Of a stretch of 64,000 nucleotides of DNA, positions 24,739-31,994 are shown in pieces. A model generated the notes under the pieces. It ran no database searches. It was not told the DNA's origin and saw only the letters and a program-made list of their open reading frames with translations. The translations under genes were made by a program, and so were the position numbers. Position 1 is the stretch's first letter, and each line of letters opens with the position of its first letter. The DNA comes from Brevundimonas sp. LM2 (lineage in GTDB: Bacteria; Pseudomonadota; Alphaproteobacteria; Caulobacterales; Caulobacteraceae): contig NZ_CP019508.1 of NCBI RefSeq assembly GCF_002002865.1, positions 682,001 through 746,000 of the forward strand, in the 5' to 3' direction.

Positions 24739-25056
24739 ATGGCTGAACACGCCTCTAGCATACCCACGCCCAAAATCCCGAGGCCTCACGCGACAGACGA
24801 ACGGTTCGCCAAATGGTGGGCCGCCGCTCAGGCTTGCGACGCCCGCGCCGACGCCGCTGAGGCCGATGCTGAGGTCGCGGCCATCATGGGTGAGAAGCAC
24901 CAGTATGAGGTCCACATCGCCGAACACGCCGCTGTCGGCCCCGGCGGCCTCTTGATCAAATCGCGGCTGCTGCTGCGGCTTCTGGAAACCGACCGAGACG
25001 TCTTCGCCGGCGGCCTGGCCGCTGAGATCGTCGGGCATCTGGAGGGCATGGCATGA
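24739..25056 (+). CDS. Hypothetical protein, 105 aa
   Basis: ATG 24739 follows TTAGGAG. Helical: FAKWWAAAQACDARADAAEA then AIMGEKHQYEVHIAEH and LLIKSRLLLRLLETD. First of three plus-strand genes joined by ATGA overlaps. No known domain. Confidence 0.6.
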   Translation: MAEHASSIPTPKIPRPHATDERFAKWWAAAQACDARADAAEADAEVAAIMGEKHQYEVHIAEHAAVGPGGLLIKSRLLLRLLETDRDVFAGGLAAEIVGHLEGMA

Positions 25057-25388
25057 CCCTCTATTACGTCAACGCCCCGGTCACCGAGCATCCCAGCGTC
25101 GGCCGGGCCCGCCTCCGTCACAAGCTCGTGGCTGCCATTGATCGCATGATCATGGCGCTGGACTGGCTAGACGGCGACAGCGACCTCGAACCTTCCTTGT
25201 CGTTCGCCATGGCCGCCAATCAGGACATGGCCATCCGGACGGAGCCCCTCGGCCTGGAATGGGTCGACCTTGAAGACGAGTGCGAAGGGGAGGGCGAGGC
25301 CTGCGAGGACGAGGGTGCCGAGCATGACGGCCGGGAGCCCGATCAGGACGACGTCAGCAGCCCAGAGACCGGGGAGGGGCCGCAATGA
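25053..25388 (+). CDS. Hypothetical protein with acidic tail, 111 aa
   Basis: Overlaps the previous gene by ATGA. Residues 14-60 are helical (GRARLRHKLVAAIDRMIMAL); the C-terminal 45 residues are almost wholly Glu/Asp/Gly. A strongly acidic tail is a feature of DNA mimics and anti-restriction or Ocr-like proteins, but nothing else supports that. Confidence 0.58.
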   Translation: MTLYYVNAPVTEHPSVGRARLRHKLVAAIDRMIMALDWLDGDSDLEPSLSFAMAANQDMAIRTEPLGLEWVDLEDECEGEGEACEDEGAEHDGREPDQDDVSSPETGEGPQ

Positions 25389-25513
25389 TCCCCGACAACC
25401 TGACTCCGGCTCAGGCAGAGGCGATCGATGATCTTCTGCACAACCTCGACCTCATCGGGGCCCGGCCCCTTCAGTGCGAGATCGACTGGACCCTGGCTCA
25501 GTGTCGAGGCTGA
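25385..25513 (+). CDS. Very small protein, 42 aa
   Basis: ATGA overlap with the previous gene gives coupled translation. Sequence starts MIPDNLTPAQAEAIDDLL and has two cysteines near the end. Called because of the tight coupling; homologues are unknown to me. Confidence 0.45.
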   Translation: MIPDNLTPAQAEAIDDLLHNLDLIGARPLQCEIDWTLAQCRG

Positions 25514-25514
25514 A

Positions 25515-25817
25515 CTACCTCTTGCGGGTGGGCTGCTGGGCTTTCCTGGCAGCCCGTCGCGCTCTGGCCTGCTCCAGTTCCTCTCTGGCCGCATACTTCT
25601 CTTCGTGGATCCGTAGCTCGGTGTTCAGCACCTCATCCCATTCGTTCAGGGATGACGGCGCCAGAGCGGCTGGGTCACCGATCACAAGGCGAAACCCGCC
25701 CTCTCGCGGGAAGTCCACGGCGGCAATCGTCTTCCCCGCAGCCTCGACGGCTTCGATTGCCCGCCTCACTGACGCTTTGGTGAAGTTCGCAGCACGGCCT
25801 GCGGGCGTGGTGACCAT
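25515..25817 (-). CDS. Hypothetical protein, 100 aa
   Basis: Minus strand, convergent with the three plus-strand genes. Residues 1-50 look like a small alpha/beta unit (SVRRAIEAVEAAGKTIAAVD, then GGFRLVIGD); the C-terminal 35 residues are a strongly basic helix (EQARARRAARKAQQPTRKR) that may bind nucleic acid. Its start codon lies inside the right copy of the TGATGACCA repeat, so expression may be tied to the element end. Confidence 0.58.
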   Translation of the reverse strand: MVTTPAGRAANFTKASVRRAIEAVEAAGKTIAAVDFPREGGFRLVIGDPAALAPSSLNEWDEVLNTELRIHEEKYAAREELEQARARRAARKAQQPTRKR

Positions 25818-25827
25818 GTGATGACCA
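25808..25827. repeat. Candidate integrase arm site, right copy
   Basis: TGGTGACCATGTGATGACCA, one mismatch from 6414-6433, same orientation. It is 47 bp inside attR; the left copy is 119 bp inside attL. Also overlaps the start of a 100-aa gene. Confidence 0.5.
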
Positions 25828-25873
25828 GGGGTGCGGCCGAAGGCCGAAGCAGTGCGTAAGGTGTTGAAAAGGC

Positions 25874-25921
25874 TGGCGCACCCGAGAGGATTCGAACCTC
25901 TGACCCCTGCCTTCGGAGGGC
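25874..25921 (-). repeat. attR: 48-bp direct repeat within intact tRNA-Arg
   Basis: Identical to 6248-6295. On this side the repeat continues into the 5' half of the tRNA, so the tRNA gene survives integration. Confidence 0.93.
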
Positions 25922-25950
25922 AGTACTCTATCCAGCTGAGCTACGGGTGC
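25874..25950 (-). tRNA. tRNA-Arg (anticodon CCG)
   Basis: 77 nt including an encoded CCA. The acceptor stem pairs GCACCCG with CGGGTGC, discriminator G. The D arm is GCTCAGCTGGATAGAGT. The anticodon arm is CTGCC-CTCCGAA-GGCAG with anticodon CCG (codon CGG). T arm AGAGG-TTCGAAT-CCTCT. The 3' half is the attachment site of the 19.7 kb element, which replaced the original 3' end with an identical copy. Confidence 0.97.
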
Positions 25951-26119
25951 ATCGCCCTGGCCTTGCGGCCGGACGAAGGGCCTTACAGCAGGTCCGCGCG
26001 CGCCTCAATCCCGAAAGGTGGGCGAGATCGCCTCGCTCGACCGCGTCGCGAGCGATGGTGCCCTTGCGCCCCTGCGCTCAAGCAGCGCGCGACCGTGTCG
26101 CGTGCGCTAGCGCCCTTGG

Positions 26120-26908
26120 CTACTGCGCCAGCATGCCGCCGTCGATCTTGAACTCGGAGCCGGTGACGAACTTGCTCTCGTCCGACGCCAGGTAGAGCAC
26201 GCACCAGGCCACGTCGTCGGGCTCGCCGATTCGCTTCAGGGGGATGCCCCGCGTCAGCCGTTCGTGGGCCTTGGCCTCGTCGCCGCCGGCCATGGCGATG
26301 AAGGGGTCCAGGATCGGCGTCTTAATGAAGACCGGGTGGACCGAGTTGCAGCGCACGTTCCAGTCCATCTTGGCGGCCTCCAGCGCGACGGTCTTGGTGT
26401 ACATCCACACCGCCGCCTTGGTGGCGTTGTAAGCCCCCATGCCGGGGGCGGCGGCCAGGCCCGCCACCGAGGAGATGTTGACGATCGAGGCCGGGGCGGC
26501 GTCGCGCAGATGCGTCATCGCGTGCTTGCAGCCCAGCATGATCGACTCAACATTGATCGCCTGGACCCGGCGCCAGTTCTCCAGCGTGTCGGTCTCGACG
26601 AACTTCAGATCGCCGCCGATGCCGGCGTTGTTCACCAGGATGGACAGGGACCCCATGTCGGCGACGCCGGCGGCGATCACGTCGATCCAGACCGCTTCGT
26701 CGGTGACGTCGTGGGCATAGGCGAAGGCCGCGCCCGGCACCTCGGCGTTGATGGCGTCGGCCAGGGCCCGGACGCCGGCCAGATTGACGTCCGTCAGGGC
26801 GACCTTCGCGCCCTCGCGGGCCAGCATCCAGCCCATGGCCTGGCCCAGGCCCCCGGCCGCGCCGGTGATCAGGGCGGCCTTGCCGGCGACGCGTCCAGGT
26901 CTCGTCAT
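26120..26908 (-). CDS. SDR-family NAD(P)-dependent oxidoreductase
   Basis: 262 aa from ATG 26908, with GGGAGGG upstream. Classical short-chain dehydrogenase: cofactor motif TGAAGGLG (15-22), NNAG (93-96), catalytic S147, Y160 and K164 (YNATK), and the usual C-terminal [13 protein letters not shown]40 at the end of the second strand suggests NAD(H). The substrate is not predictable; close in type to cyclohexanol/hydroxysteroid-like dehydrogenases. It is 1 bp downstream of the pterin dehydratase gene and is likely co-transcribed with it. Confidence 0.93.
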   Translation of the reverse strand: MTRPGRVAGKAALITGAAGGLGQAMGWMLAREGAKVALTDVNLAGVRALADAINAEVPGAAFAYAHDVTDEAVWIDVIAAGVADMGSLSILVNNAGIGGDLKFVETDTLENWRRVQAINVESIMLGCKHAMTHLRDAAPASIVNISSVAGLAAAPGMGAYNATKAAVWMYTKTVALEAAKMDWNVRCNSVHPVFIKTPILDPFIAMAGGDEAKAHERLTRGIPLKRIGEPDDVAWCVLYLASDESKFVTGSEFKIDGGMLAQ

Positions 26909-26909
26909 C

Positions 26910-27212
26910 TCATTTCCCTCCCAGGGACAGGGCGGCCGCATCGATGAAGCCGGCCAGGGTCTGGTCGAGCTCGGTGACCCCGCCGGCGTCGTGGGTGGTC
27001 AGCACGACCTCGACGCGGTTGTAGACGTTCGACCACTCGGGATGGTGATCCATCGTCTCGGCCTTCAGCGCCACGCGGGTCATGAAGGCGAAGGCGGTGT
27101 TGAAGTCGGCGAACGTCAGCGATCGCGCGATGGCGGGACGGTCGCCGGGGGCAATGCTCCATCCGGACAGCGACCGGATGGCGTCGGCGGGGGAAACGGT
27201 GGGGCGGCTCAT
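26910..27212 (-). CDS. phhB: 4a-hydroxytetrahydrobiopterin dehydratase (PCD/DCoH)
   Basis: 100 aa, full family length. The active-site motif [20 protein letters not shown] contains the paired histidines of pterin-4a-carbinolamine dehydratase. It dehydrates 4a-hydroxytetrahydropterin, recycling the cofactor of aromatic amino acid hydroxylases, but no hydroxylase gene is adjacent; some bacterial PCDs instead serve molybdopterin metabolism. The gene sits head to tail with the SDR gene with a 1-bp gap. ATG 27212 begins the conserved [10 protein letters not shown] start. Confidence 0.9.
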   Translation of the reverse strand: MSRPTVSPADAIRSLSGWSIAPGDRPAIARSLTFADFNTAFAFMTRVALKAETMDHHPEWSNVYNRVEVVLTTHDAGGVTELDQTLAGFIDAAALSLGGK

Positions 27213-27347
27213 GGCCAAGGCCTAGCCCCGCTGTCGGACGCGGGCAAGATGACGCGAGGGAAGCGGATCCGTTCCCTGAACGACATAGGAACTCACGGTA
27301 ACGCTTGGCGTTTCAAAGCGTCACGGTTCCGCGGGAAGGGTGTTTCG

Positions 27348-28055
27348 ATGGACAATCTGTGGATCGCAGCGCTGAAGCCGGTCGACCGTAAACGCCTGGA
27401 ACCCCATCTGCACGAAACCCAGTTCCGTCAGGGCGACCTGATCTATGACGTCGGCCAGGCGGTGGACGAGGTCTGGTTTCCCGTCGCCGGCGTCGTCAGC
27501 CTGATGACCGTGCTGCCCGAGGACCGGCTGGTGGAGACCGCCGCCATCGGCCGCGAAGGCCTGGTGGGGGTCACCTGCGGCCCGCTGAACGCCCGGGCCG
27601 CCAGCCGGGCCATCGCCCAGATCGCAGGGTCCGCCTTCTGCTGCCCGGCCGAGGTCTTTTCCGACGCCCTGGCGGAAAGCGAGTCGATGCGTGTCGCCTT
27701 GGCCAAATTCACCGAAGGCCTGTTCGCCCAGGTGCAGCAGACCGCCGCCTGCAACGCCCAGCACCGGCTGGATGAACGTCTGGCGCGCTGGCTGCTGACC
27801 CTGCACGACCGCGCCGATGCCGCCCGGTTCGACCTGACCCAGGCCGACATCGCCGGCATGCTGGGGGTGCGGCGGGCGACGGTGTCGGAGGTCGGCAGCG
27901 CGTTGGAGAACCGGAAACTGATCAAGCGCGGACGCGGCTGGGTCGAGGTGCTGGATCGGCCTGCGCTCGAGTCCGCCGCCTGCGGCTGCTATCATTCCAT
28001 CCGTGGGGTCATGAAGGATCTGCGCCTGCCCCTGCCCAAGCCTCCCAAAGATTGA
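27348..28055 (+). CDS. Crp/Fnr-family transcriptional regulator
   Basis: 235 aa from ATG 27348 with GGGAAGGG upstream. N-terminal cyclic-nucleotide-binding-like beta-roll (about 10-125, QGDLIYDVGQAVDEVWFP) and C-terminal winged helix (about 150-215, TQADIAGMLGVRRATVSEVG). The Fe-S cysteines of Fnr are absent from the N-terminus, and the ligand-binding arginine pattern of CRP is not clear, so the signal is unknown. Stands alone, divergent from phhB. Confidence 0.9.
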   Translation: MDNLWIAALKPVDRKRLEPHLHETQFRQGDLIYDVGQAVDEVWFPVAGVVSLMTVLPEDRLVETAAIGREGLVGVTCGPLNARAASRAIAQIAGSAFCCPAEVFSDALAESESMRVALAKFTEGLFAQVQQTAACNAQHRLDERLARWLLTLHDRADAARFDLTQADIAGMLGVRRATVSEVGSALENRKLIKRGRGWVEVLDRPALESAACGCYHSIRGVMKDLRLPLPKPPKD

Positions 28056-28110
28056 AGCCGCGACGCCGCAGCCCGGTGACGGGGCCCCTGCGTCGCGCTA
28101 GACCCCGAGC

Positions 28111-28887
28111 ATGAGCGACACCGAAGCCCCCTCCGCCCAGACCTCGCCGTTCGGATTCCGCGACGTCGATGCGCGCGAAAAGGTGCGGATGGTGCGGGGC
28201 GTGTTCGACAGCGTGGCCTCCAGCTACGACCTGATGAACGACCTGATGAGCGGCGGCGTGCATCGGCTGTGGAAGGACGCGGCCGCCGCCAAGCTGAATC
28301 CCCGGCCCGGCGAGACCATCCTGGACGTCGCGGGCGGCACCGGCGACATGGCCCGGCGCTATTCCAAGATGGCGCGGGCGGCCCAGGAGCGGCGCGGCGG
28401 CGACGACGCCTCGGTGATCGTGCTGGACTACAATGCCGAGATGATCCTGGCGGGGGTCGAGAAGGGCGGGGAGCCGGAGATGGTCTGGACCGTCGGCGAC
28501 GCCATGGCCCTGCCGATCCCGGACGCCTCGGTCGACGCCTATTCGATCAGTTTCGGCATCCGCAACGTGTCGGACATCGCCGGGGCGCTGAAAGAGGCGC
28601 GGCGGGTGGTGAAGCCGGGCGGGCGTTTTCTCTGCCTGGAGTTCTCGCGGCCGACGGCCGAGGCGGTGCGCAAGGCCTATGACGCCTGGTCCTTCCACGC
28701 CATTCCCCGCATCGGCGGCTGGGTGACCAAGGATCGCGACAGCTATCAGTATCTGGTCGAAAGCATCCGCCGCTTTCCAGACCAGGCGACGTTCAAGGCC
28801 ATGATCGAGGACGCCGGCTTCAGCCGCGTCGCCGTGACCAACCTGTCCGGCGGAGTCGCCGCGATCCATTTCGGGTGGGCGGTCTGA
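28111..28887 (+). CDS. ubiE: Bifunctional demethylmenaquinone/2-methoxy-6-polyprenyl-benzoquinol methyltransferase
   Basis: 258 aa. SAM-binding motif [14 protein letters not shown] (about 73-86), UbiE signature [18 protein letters not shown] and the early [20 protein letters not shown] box. Methylates the C-2 position in ubiquinone synthesis (and menaquinone where present). It overlaps ubiB by 13 nt, so the two quinone genes are one transcript; a single UbiE is consistent with ubiquinone as the main quinone. Confidence 0.95.
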   Translation: MSDTEAPSAQTSPFGFRDVDAREKVRMVRGVFDSVASSYDLMNDLMSGGVHRLWKDAAAAKLNPRPGETILDVAGGTGDMARRYSKMARAAQERRGGDDASVIVLDYNAEMILAGVEKGGEPEMVWTVGDAMALPIPDASVDAYSISFGIRNVSDIAGALKEARRVVKPGGRFLCLEFSRPTAEAVRKAYDAWSFHAIPRIGGWVTKDRDSYQYLVESIRRFPDQATFKAMIEDAGFSRVAVTNLSGGVAAIHFGWAV

Positions 28888-30473
28888 GCCTGTCCGCCGC
28901 ATACCGGGTCGCGCCCGCCCCCCCGCCCACGGTGCCCGTGCGCGATCCCCTGGGGGCGACCTGGCGTCTGCTGCGCTGGGGCGGGGCCCTGGCCAAACAC
29001 GACGCCCTGCTGCCGCGCGAGCTGACGCCCCTGCTGCCCGGCTGGGCCCGGCCGATCGCCGGCTTCATCCACCTGTTCGCCGGTCAGGAGAGCCGCGACG
29101 GGCGTCCGGGCCAGAGGCTGGGCCGGGCGTTCGAGACCCTGGGGCCCGTGGCCATCAAGCTGGGCCAGGTCATGGCCACCCGCGCCGACATCTTCGGCAT
29201 CGAGTTCGCCCGGGATCTGGGTCGGCTGAAGGACAAGCTGCCGCCGTTCCCGACCGAACAGGCACGGCGCGAGGTCGAGCGCTCGATCGGCCGCCCGGTC
29301 GAGAGCCTGTTCACCGATTTCGGCGATCCGATCGGGGCGGCGTCCCTGGCCCAGGCCCACCCGGCCTGGCTCGCCGACGGGCGCAAGGTCGCGGTCAAGG
29401 TGCTGCGGCCCGGCGTCGAGCGCCGCGTCACCACCGGGCTGGACGCCATGCGCCTGGCCGCGCGGATGGTGCACCGCCTCGTCCCCGCCTCGCGCCGGCT
29501 GGAGCCCGAGGCCTTCGTCGAGACAGTGGCCCGGTCGATGTATCTGGAACTGGACATGCGGCTGGAGGCCGCCGCGGCGTCCGAGCTGCACGACATCATG
29601 GACAAGGCCCGCGCCGACGGGGCCCATATGTCGGCGCCCAAGGTGATCTGGGACGGGGTGGGCAAGCGGGTCCTGACGCTGGAATGGGCCGTCGGCATGC
29701 CCATGACCGATCCGGAGACGATCCTTCAGCCGGGCCTGGACATCGACGCCCTGGCCGACAATGTCGTGCGCGCCTTCCTGGTCCAGGCGCTGGACTACGG
29801 CACCTTTCACGCCGACCTGCACGAGGGCAATCTGTTCGCCTATGCCCCGGCCGAGCTGACCGCGGTCGATTTCGGCATCATCGGCCGGCTGGGGGAAGGC
29901 GAGCGGCGCTACCTGGCCGAGATCCTGTGGGGCTTCCTAACGCGCGACTACGCCCGGATCGCCCGGGTGCATTTCGAGGCCGGCTATGTGCCGCCGCACC
30001 ATTCGGTCGAGGCCTTCGCCCAGGCCCTGCGGGCGGTGGGCGAGCCGGTGATCGGCCGGGCCGCGTCCCAGGTGTCGATGGGCCGGCTGCTGGGCCAGCT
30101 GTTCGAGATCACCGCCCTGTTCGACATGCACCTGCGGCCCGAGCTGATCCTGCTGCAGAAGACCATGGTCTCGGTCGAGGGCGTGGCGCGGCGGCTGAAC
30201 CCGGACCACGACCTGTGGTCGGCGGCCCAGCCGGTGGTCGAGCGCTGGATCACGCGCGAGCTGGGGCCCAAGGCCCAGGTGCGCGACGGGTTGCGGGAGG
30301 TCTGGGCCGGGGCCCGGGCCCTGTCGCGGCTGGTGCAGGACCCCCCCGCGGCCCAGACGGTGGTCGTGGAGCGTGCCCATACGCCGATCTGGATGGTCGT
30401 CGGCGTCACCGCCGCGACCGTCATGGCCGGGGCCGCCCTTGTTCTGTCGCTTTGGACCCGGATCATGGGCTGA
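28875..30473 (+). CDS. ubiB: UbiB-family ubiquinone biosynthesis ATPase/kinase-like protein
   Basis: 532 aa, GTG start 28875 within the end of ubiE. Motifs of the UbiB/ADCK family: KLGQ ([15 protein letters not shown]), the A-rich loop replacing a kinase P-loop ([11 protein letters not shown]), HADLHEGN near residue 315, DFGIIGRL. Two hydrophobic helices at the C-terminus ([18 protein letters not shown]) anchor it to the membrane. Supports ubiquinone assembly, probably by extracting intermediates. Confidence 0.95.
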   Translation: MGGLSLSAAYRVAPAPPPTVPVRDPLGATWRLLRWGGALAKHDALLPRELTPLLPGWARPIAGFIHLFAGQESRDGRPGQRLGRAFETLGPVAIKLGQVMATRADIFGIEFARDLGRLKDKLPPFPTEQARREVERSIGRPVESLFTDFGDPIGAASLAQAHPAWLADGRKVAVKVLRPGVERRVTTGLDAMRLAARMVHRLVPASRRLEPEAFVETVARSMYLELDMRLEAAAASELHDIMDKARADGAHMSAPKVIWDGVGKRVLTLEWAVGMPMTDPETILQPGLDIDALADNVVRAFLVQALDYGTFHADLHEGNLFAYAPAELTAVDFGIIGRLGEGERRYLAEILWGFLTRDYARIARVHFEAGYVPPHHSVEAFAQALRAVGEPVIGRAASQVSMGRLLGQLFEITALFDMHLRPELILLQKTMVSVEGVARRLNPDHDLWSAAQPVVERWITRELGPKAQVRDGLREVWAGARALSRLVQDPPAAQTVVVERAHTPIWMVVGVTAATVMAGAALVLSLWTRIMG

Positions 30474-30490
30474 TGTCCCGGAGCCCTCGC

Positions 30491-31027
30491 ATGACCCTGT
30501 CCCCCCGCGCCGTCCTGATGTTCACCGCCGCCCTCTCGGCGCTGGCAGCCCCGGCGATGGCCCAGACCCTGCCGTCGGCCCAGAGCCGATCGCTGGCCCC
30601 TTCCAGCGGCGCGGCCGCGACCTTGCCCAATAGTTTCGATGCGCCCGTTGCCGCGCCGGTCGCTCCGGCGGCACCCGCCGCGCCTGCGGCGGCCCCGACC
30701 GAGGTGGCGGTGGCGGAGGCCACGCTGCGGGCCGTGATCGAACAGCTGCGCGCCGGTGAGGTCGACACCACCCTGTACACGGCCGACCTGGCGGGTCGGC
30801 TGAAGGGTCAGATCGCGACCCTTCAGCCGATCCTGGTCGGATTCGGGGCCGTCCAGAGCGTCGAGGCCCTGGGCTCCGAGGACGGCACGGGTCAGTTTCT
30901 GGTCGTCTTCGACGAGGCCGCGACCCAGTGGATGATCGGTCTCAACGAAGACGGCTTGATCGCGGCGCTGCTGTTCCGTCCGGCCCCGCCTGAATCCTCG
31001 ACGCCGAACGCGCCGCCGGCCACGTAG
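30491..31027 (+). CDS. Secreted hypothetical protein, 178 aa
   Basis: ATG 30491 has GGAG 7 nt upstream; ATG 30473, overlapping the ubiB stop (TGATG), is an alternative. Signal peptide to about residue 25 (FTAALSALAAPAMAQ), then a low-complexity Ala/Pro linker, then a compact domain (about 65-160, VAEATLRAVIEQLRAGEVDT then LLFRPAPP) resembling an NTF2/DUF3887-like fold. Periplasmic; function unknown. Confidence 0.72.
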   Translation: MTLSPRAVLMFTAALSALAAPAMAQTLPSAQSRSLAPSSGAAATLPNSFDAPVAAPVAPAAPAAPAAAPTEVAVAEATLRAVIEQLRAGEVDTTLYTADLAGRLKGQIATLQPILVGFGAVQSVEALGSEDGTGQFLVVFDEAATQWMIGLNEDGLIAALLFRPAPPESSTPNAPPAT

Positions 31028-31300
31028 CTAGCGGTCGTCCGAGGTGTCGCGGCCGGGATCCAGGGTGTTGTCCACCCGGTCGTCCCAGCCCTCGCGGTGT
31101 GATTTGAAGGCCAGGGCCATCAGGCCATAGGTCAGGCCCACGGTGCCGAGGATGCCCAGCCCCATGGCGATCCATCCGTGCAAGGGCAGGGCCCCGCCAC
31201 CGATCGCGATCCAGAACAGGCTCAGACCCCAGGTGGCCCCGGCCGAGATGGCCAGGCCGAGCACGGTGATCAGGGATAGACGGGCAAGGCGGGCGACCAT
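31028..31300 (-). CDS. Inner-membrane protein with two helices, 90 aa
   Basis: Predicted transmembrane helices at about 8-34 and 42-66, with a charged hydrophilic C-terminal tail (SHREGWDDRVDNTLDPGRD). No known family. Its stop abuts the stop of the preceding plus-strand gene, so the two converge with no gap. Confidence 0.7.
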   Translation of the reverse strand: MVARLARLSLITVLGLAISAGATWGLSLFWIAIGGGALPLHGWIAMGLGILGTVGLTYGLMALAFKSHREGWDDRVDNTLDPGRDTSDDR

Positions 31301-31345
31301 GCGCTTGTCCTTAGCACATCCGCGGCCGCCCGGCCTGCGTCACAA

Positions 31346-31708
31346 TCAGCGCTGGACCCACTGTCCGGCGCTGTTGCGATACCACTGGCCGGTGGCGATG
31401 CGGGGCATCAACTGGCTTTCGAACATCCGCGCTCCGGCGACGTCAGGGGTCGTGCCGGCCTGCCGGGCGCTGGCGGCATAGGCTTCGCGCCGGGCGGCGT
31501 TGGTGGTGGTCACCGCGGCCTGCAGGGCGGGATCGGCGCCCGAGGTGCGGATCCCCAGGAAGCCGTCAGCCTGCTCGCCGACGACGCCCTGGGCCTTGGC
31601 GGCATCGATCGTGGCCTTCTGCGCCGAAGTCTGGGCCATGGCGGCGCCCGCGGCGACGCCCAGGGCGACGACGGCGGCACCGACGACGAACATCTTGCGA
31701 AGAGACAT
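31346..31708 (-). CDS. ydbL: YdbL family (DUF1318) protein
   Basis: 120 aa. Signal peptide MSLRKMFVVGAAVVALGVAA to about residue 25; DUF1318 core with KAQGVVGEQADGFLGI near residue 40. Third gene after ydbH-ynbE, the order found in E. coli, where YdbH is an AsmA-like protein for phospholipid transport between membranes. YdbL likely helps this system in the periplasm. Confidence 0.88.
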   Translation of the reverse strand: MSLRKMFVVGAAVVALGVAAGAAMAQTSAQKATIDAAKAQGVVGEQADGFLGIRTSGADPALQAAVTTTNAARREAYAASARQAGTTPDVAGARMFESQLMPRIATGQWYRNSAGQWVQR

Positions 31709-31725
31709 GGGGTGGGTCTTTTCCA

Positions 31726-31920
31726 TTAGAACAGATTGGGGTTTTCGGTCAGCAGGTCGCGCAGTTCCTGATCCAGCCGCACGCGCACGTCGGCGTCCAA
31801 CTTGGCATAGATCTGGATCGGATCCACCTGAAGCCGGATCGTCGGGGTGCAGCCGCCGAGCAGGACGGCCGTGCCCATCGCCAGCAGCAGGGGCCGGGTC
31901 AGGCGGGAAGGAAGGGTCAT
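31726..31920 (-). CDS. ynbE: YnbE family lipoprotein
   Basis: 64 aa from ATG 31920. Lipobox LLGGC at about residues 20-24 gives an N-terminal lipidated cysteine, so it is probably in the outer membrane. Core DPIQIYAKLDADVRVRLDQE matches YnbE. It lies 74 bp downstream of ydbH and 17 bp before ydbL. YnbE is known to cap the C-terminal end of YdbH in the intermembrane bridge. Confidence 0.88.
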   Translation of the reverse strand: MTLPSRLTRPLLLAMGTAVLLGGCTPTIRLQVDPIQIYAKLDADVRVRLDQELRDLLTENPNLF

Positions 31921-31994
31921 CCGGGAATCTCCGTCGGCGTCTTCGATAAGCTGACACCGGTGTGCGCCGCAGGCGGTGAACGGGGTCTGAACGG

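Larger units (their letters stand above)
6248..25921. mobile_element. 19.7 kb integrated element in tRNA-Arg(CCG), phage-satellite-like
   Basis: Bounded by 48-bp identical copies of the tRNA-Arg 3' end, with a tyrosine integrase immediately inside the left copy and an intact tRNA at the right copy. The left half (6.5-18.3 kb) is a tightly overlapping plus-strand cluster: integrase, HTH protein, Spo11-like/TOPRIM protein, RepA-like ATPase, terminase-small-subunit-like protein and tape-measure protein. The right half is mixed-strand accessory genes plus an IS. Capsid, portal, large terminase and lysis genes are not recognised. Satellite or decayed prophage is an inference; an integrative plasmid-phage hybrid is an alternative. 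Confidence 0.9.

Noticed and set aside
6248..25921. Complete inducible prophage
   Set aside because: No capsid, portal, large terminase, tail tube or lysis gene was recognised; only an isolated tape measure.
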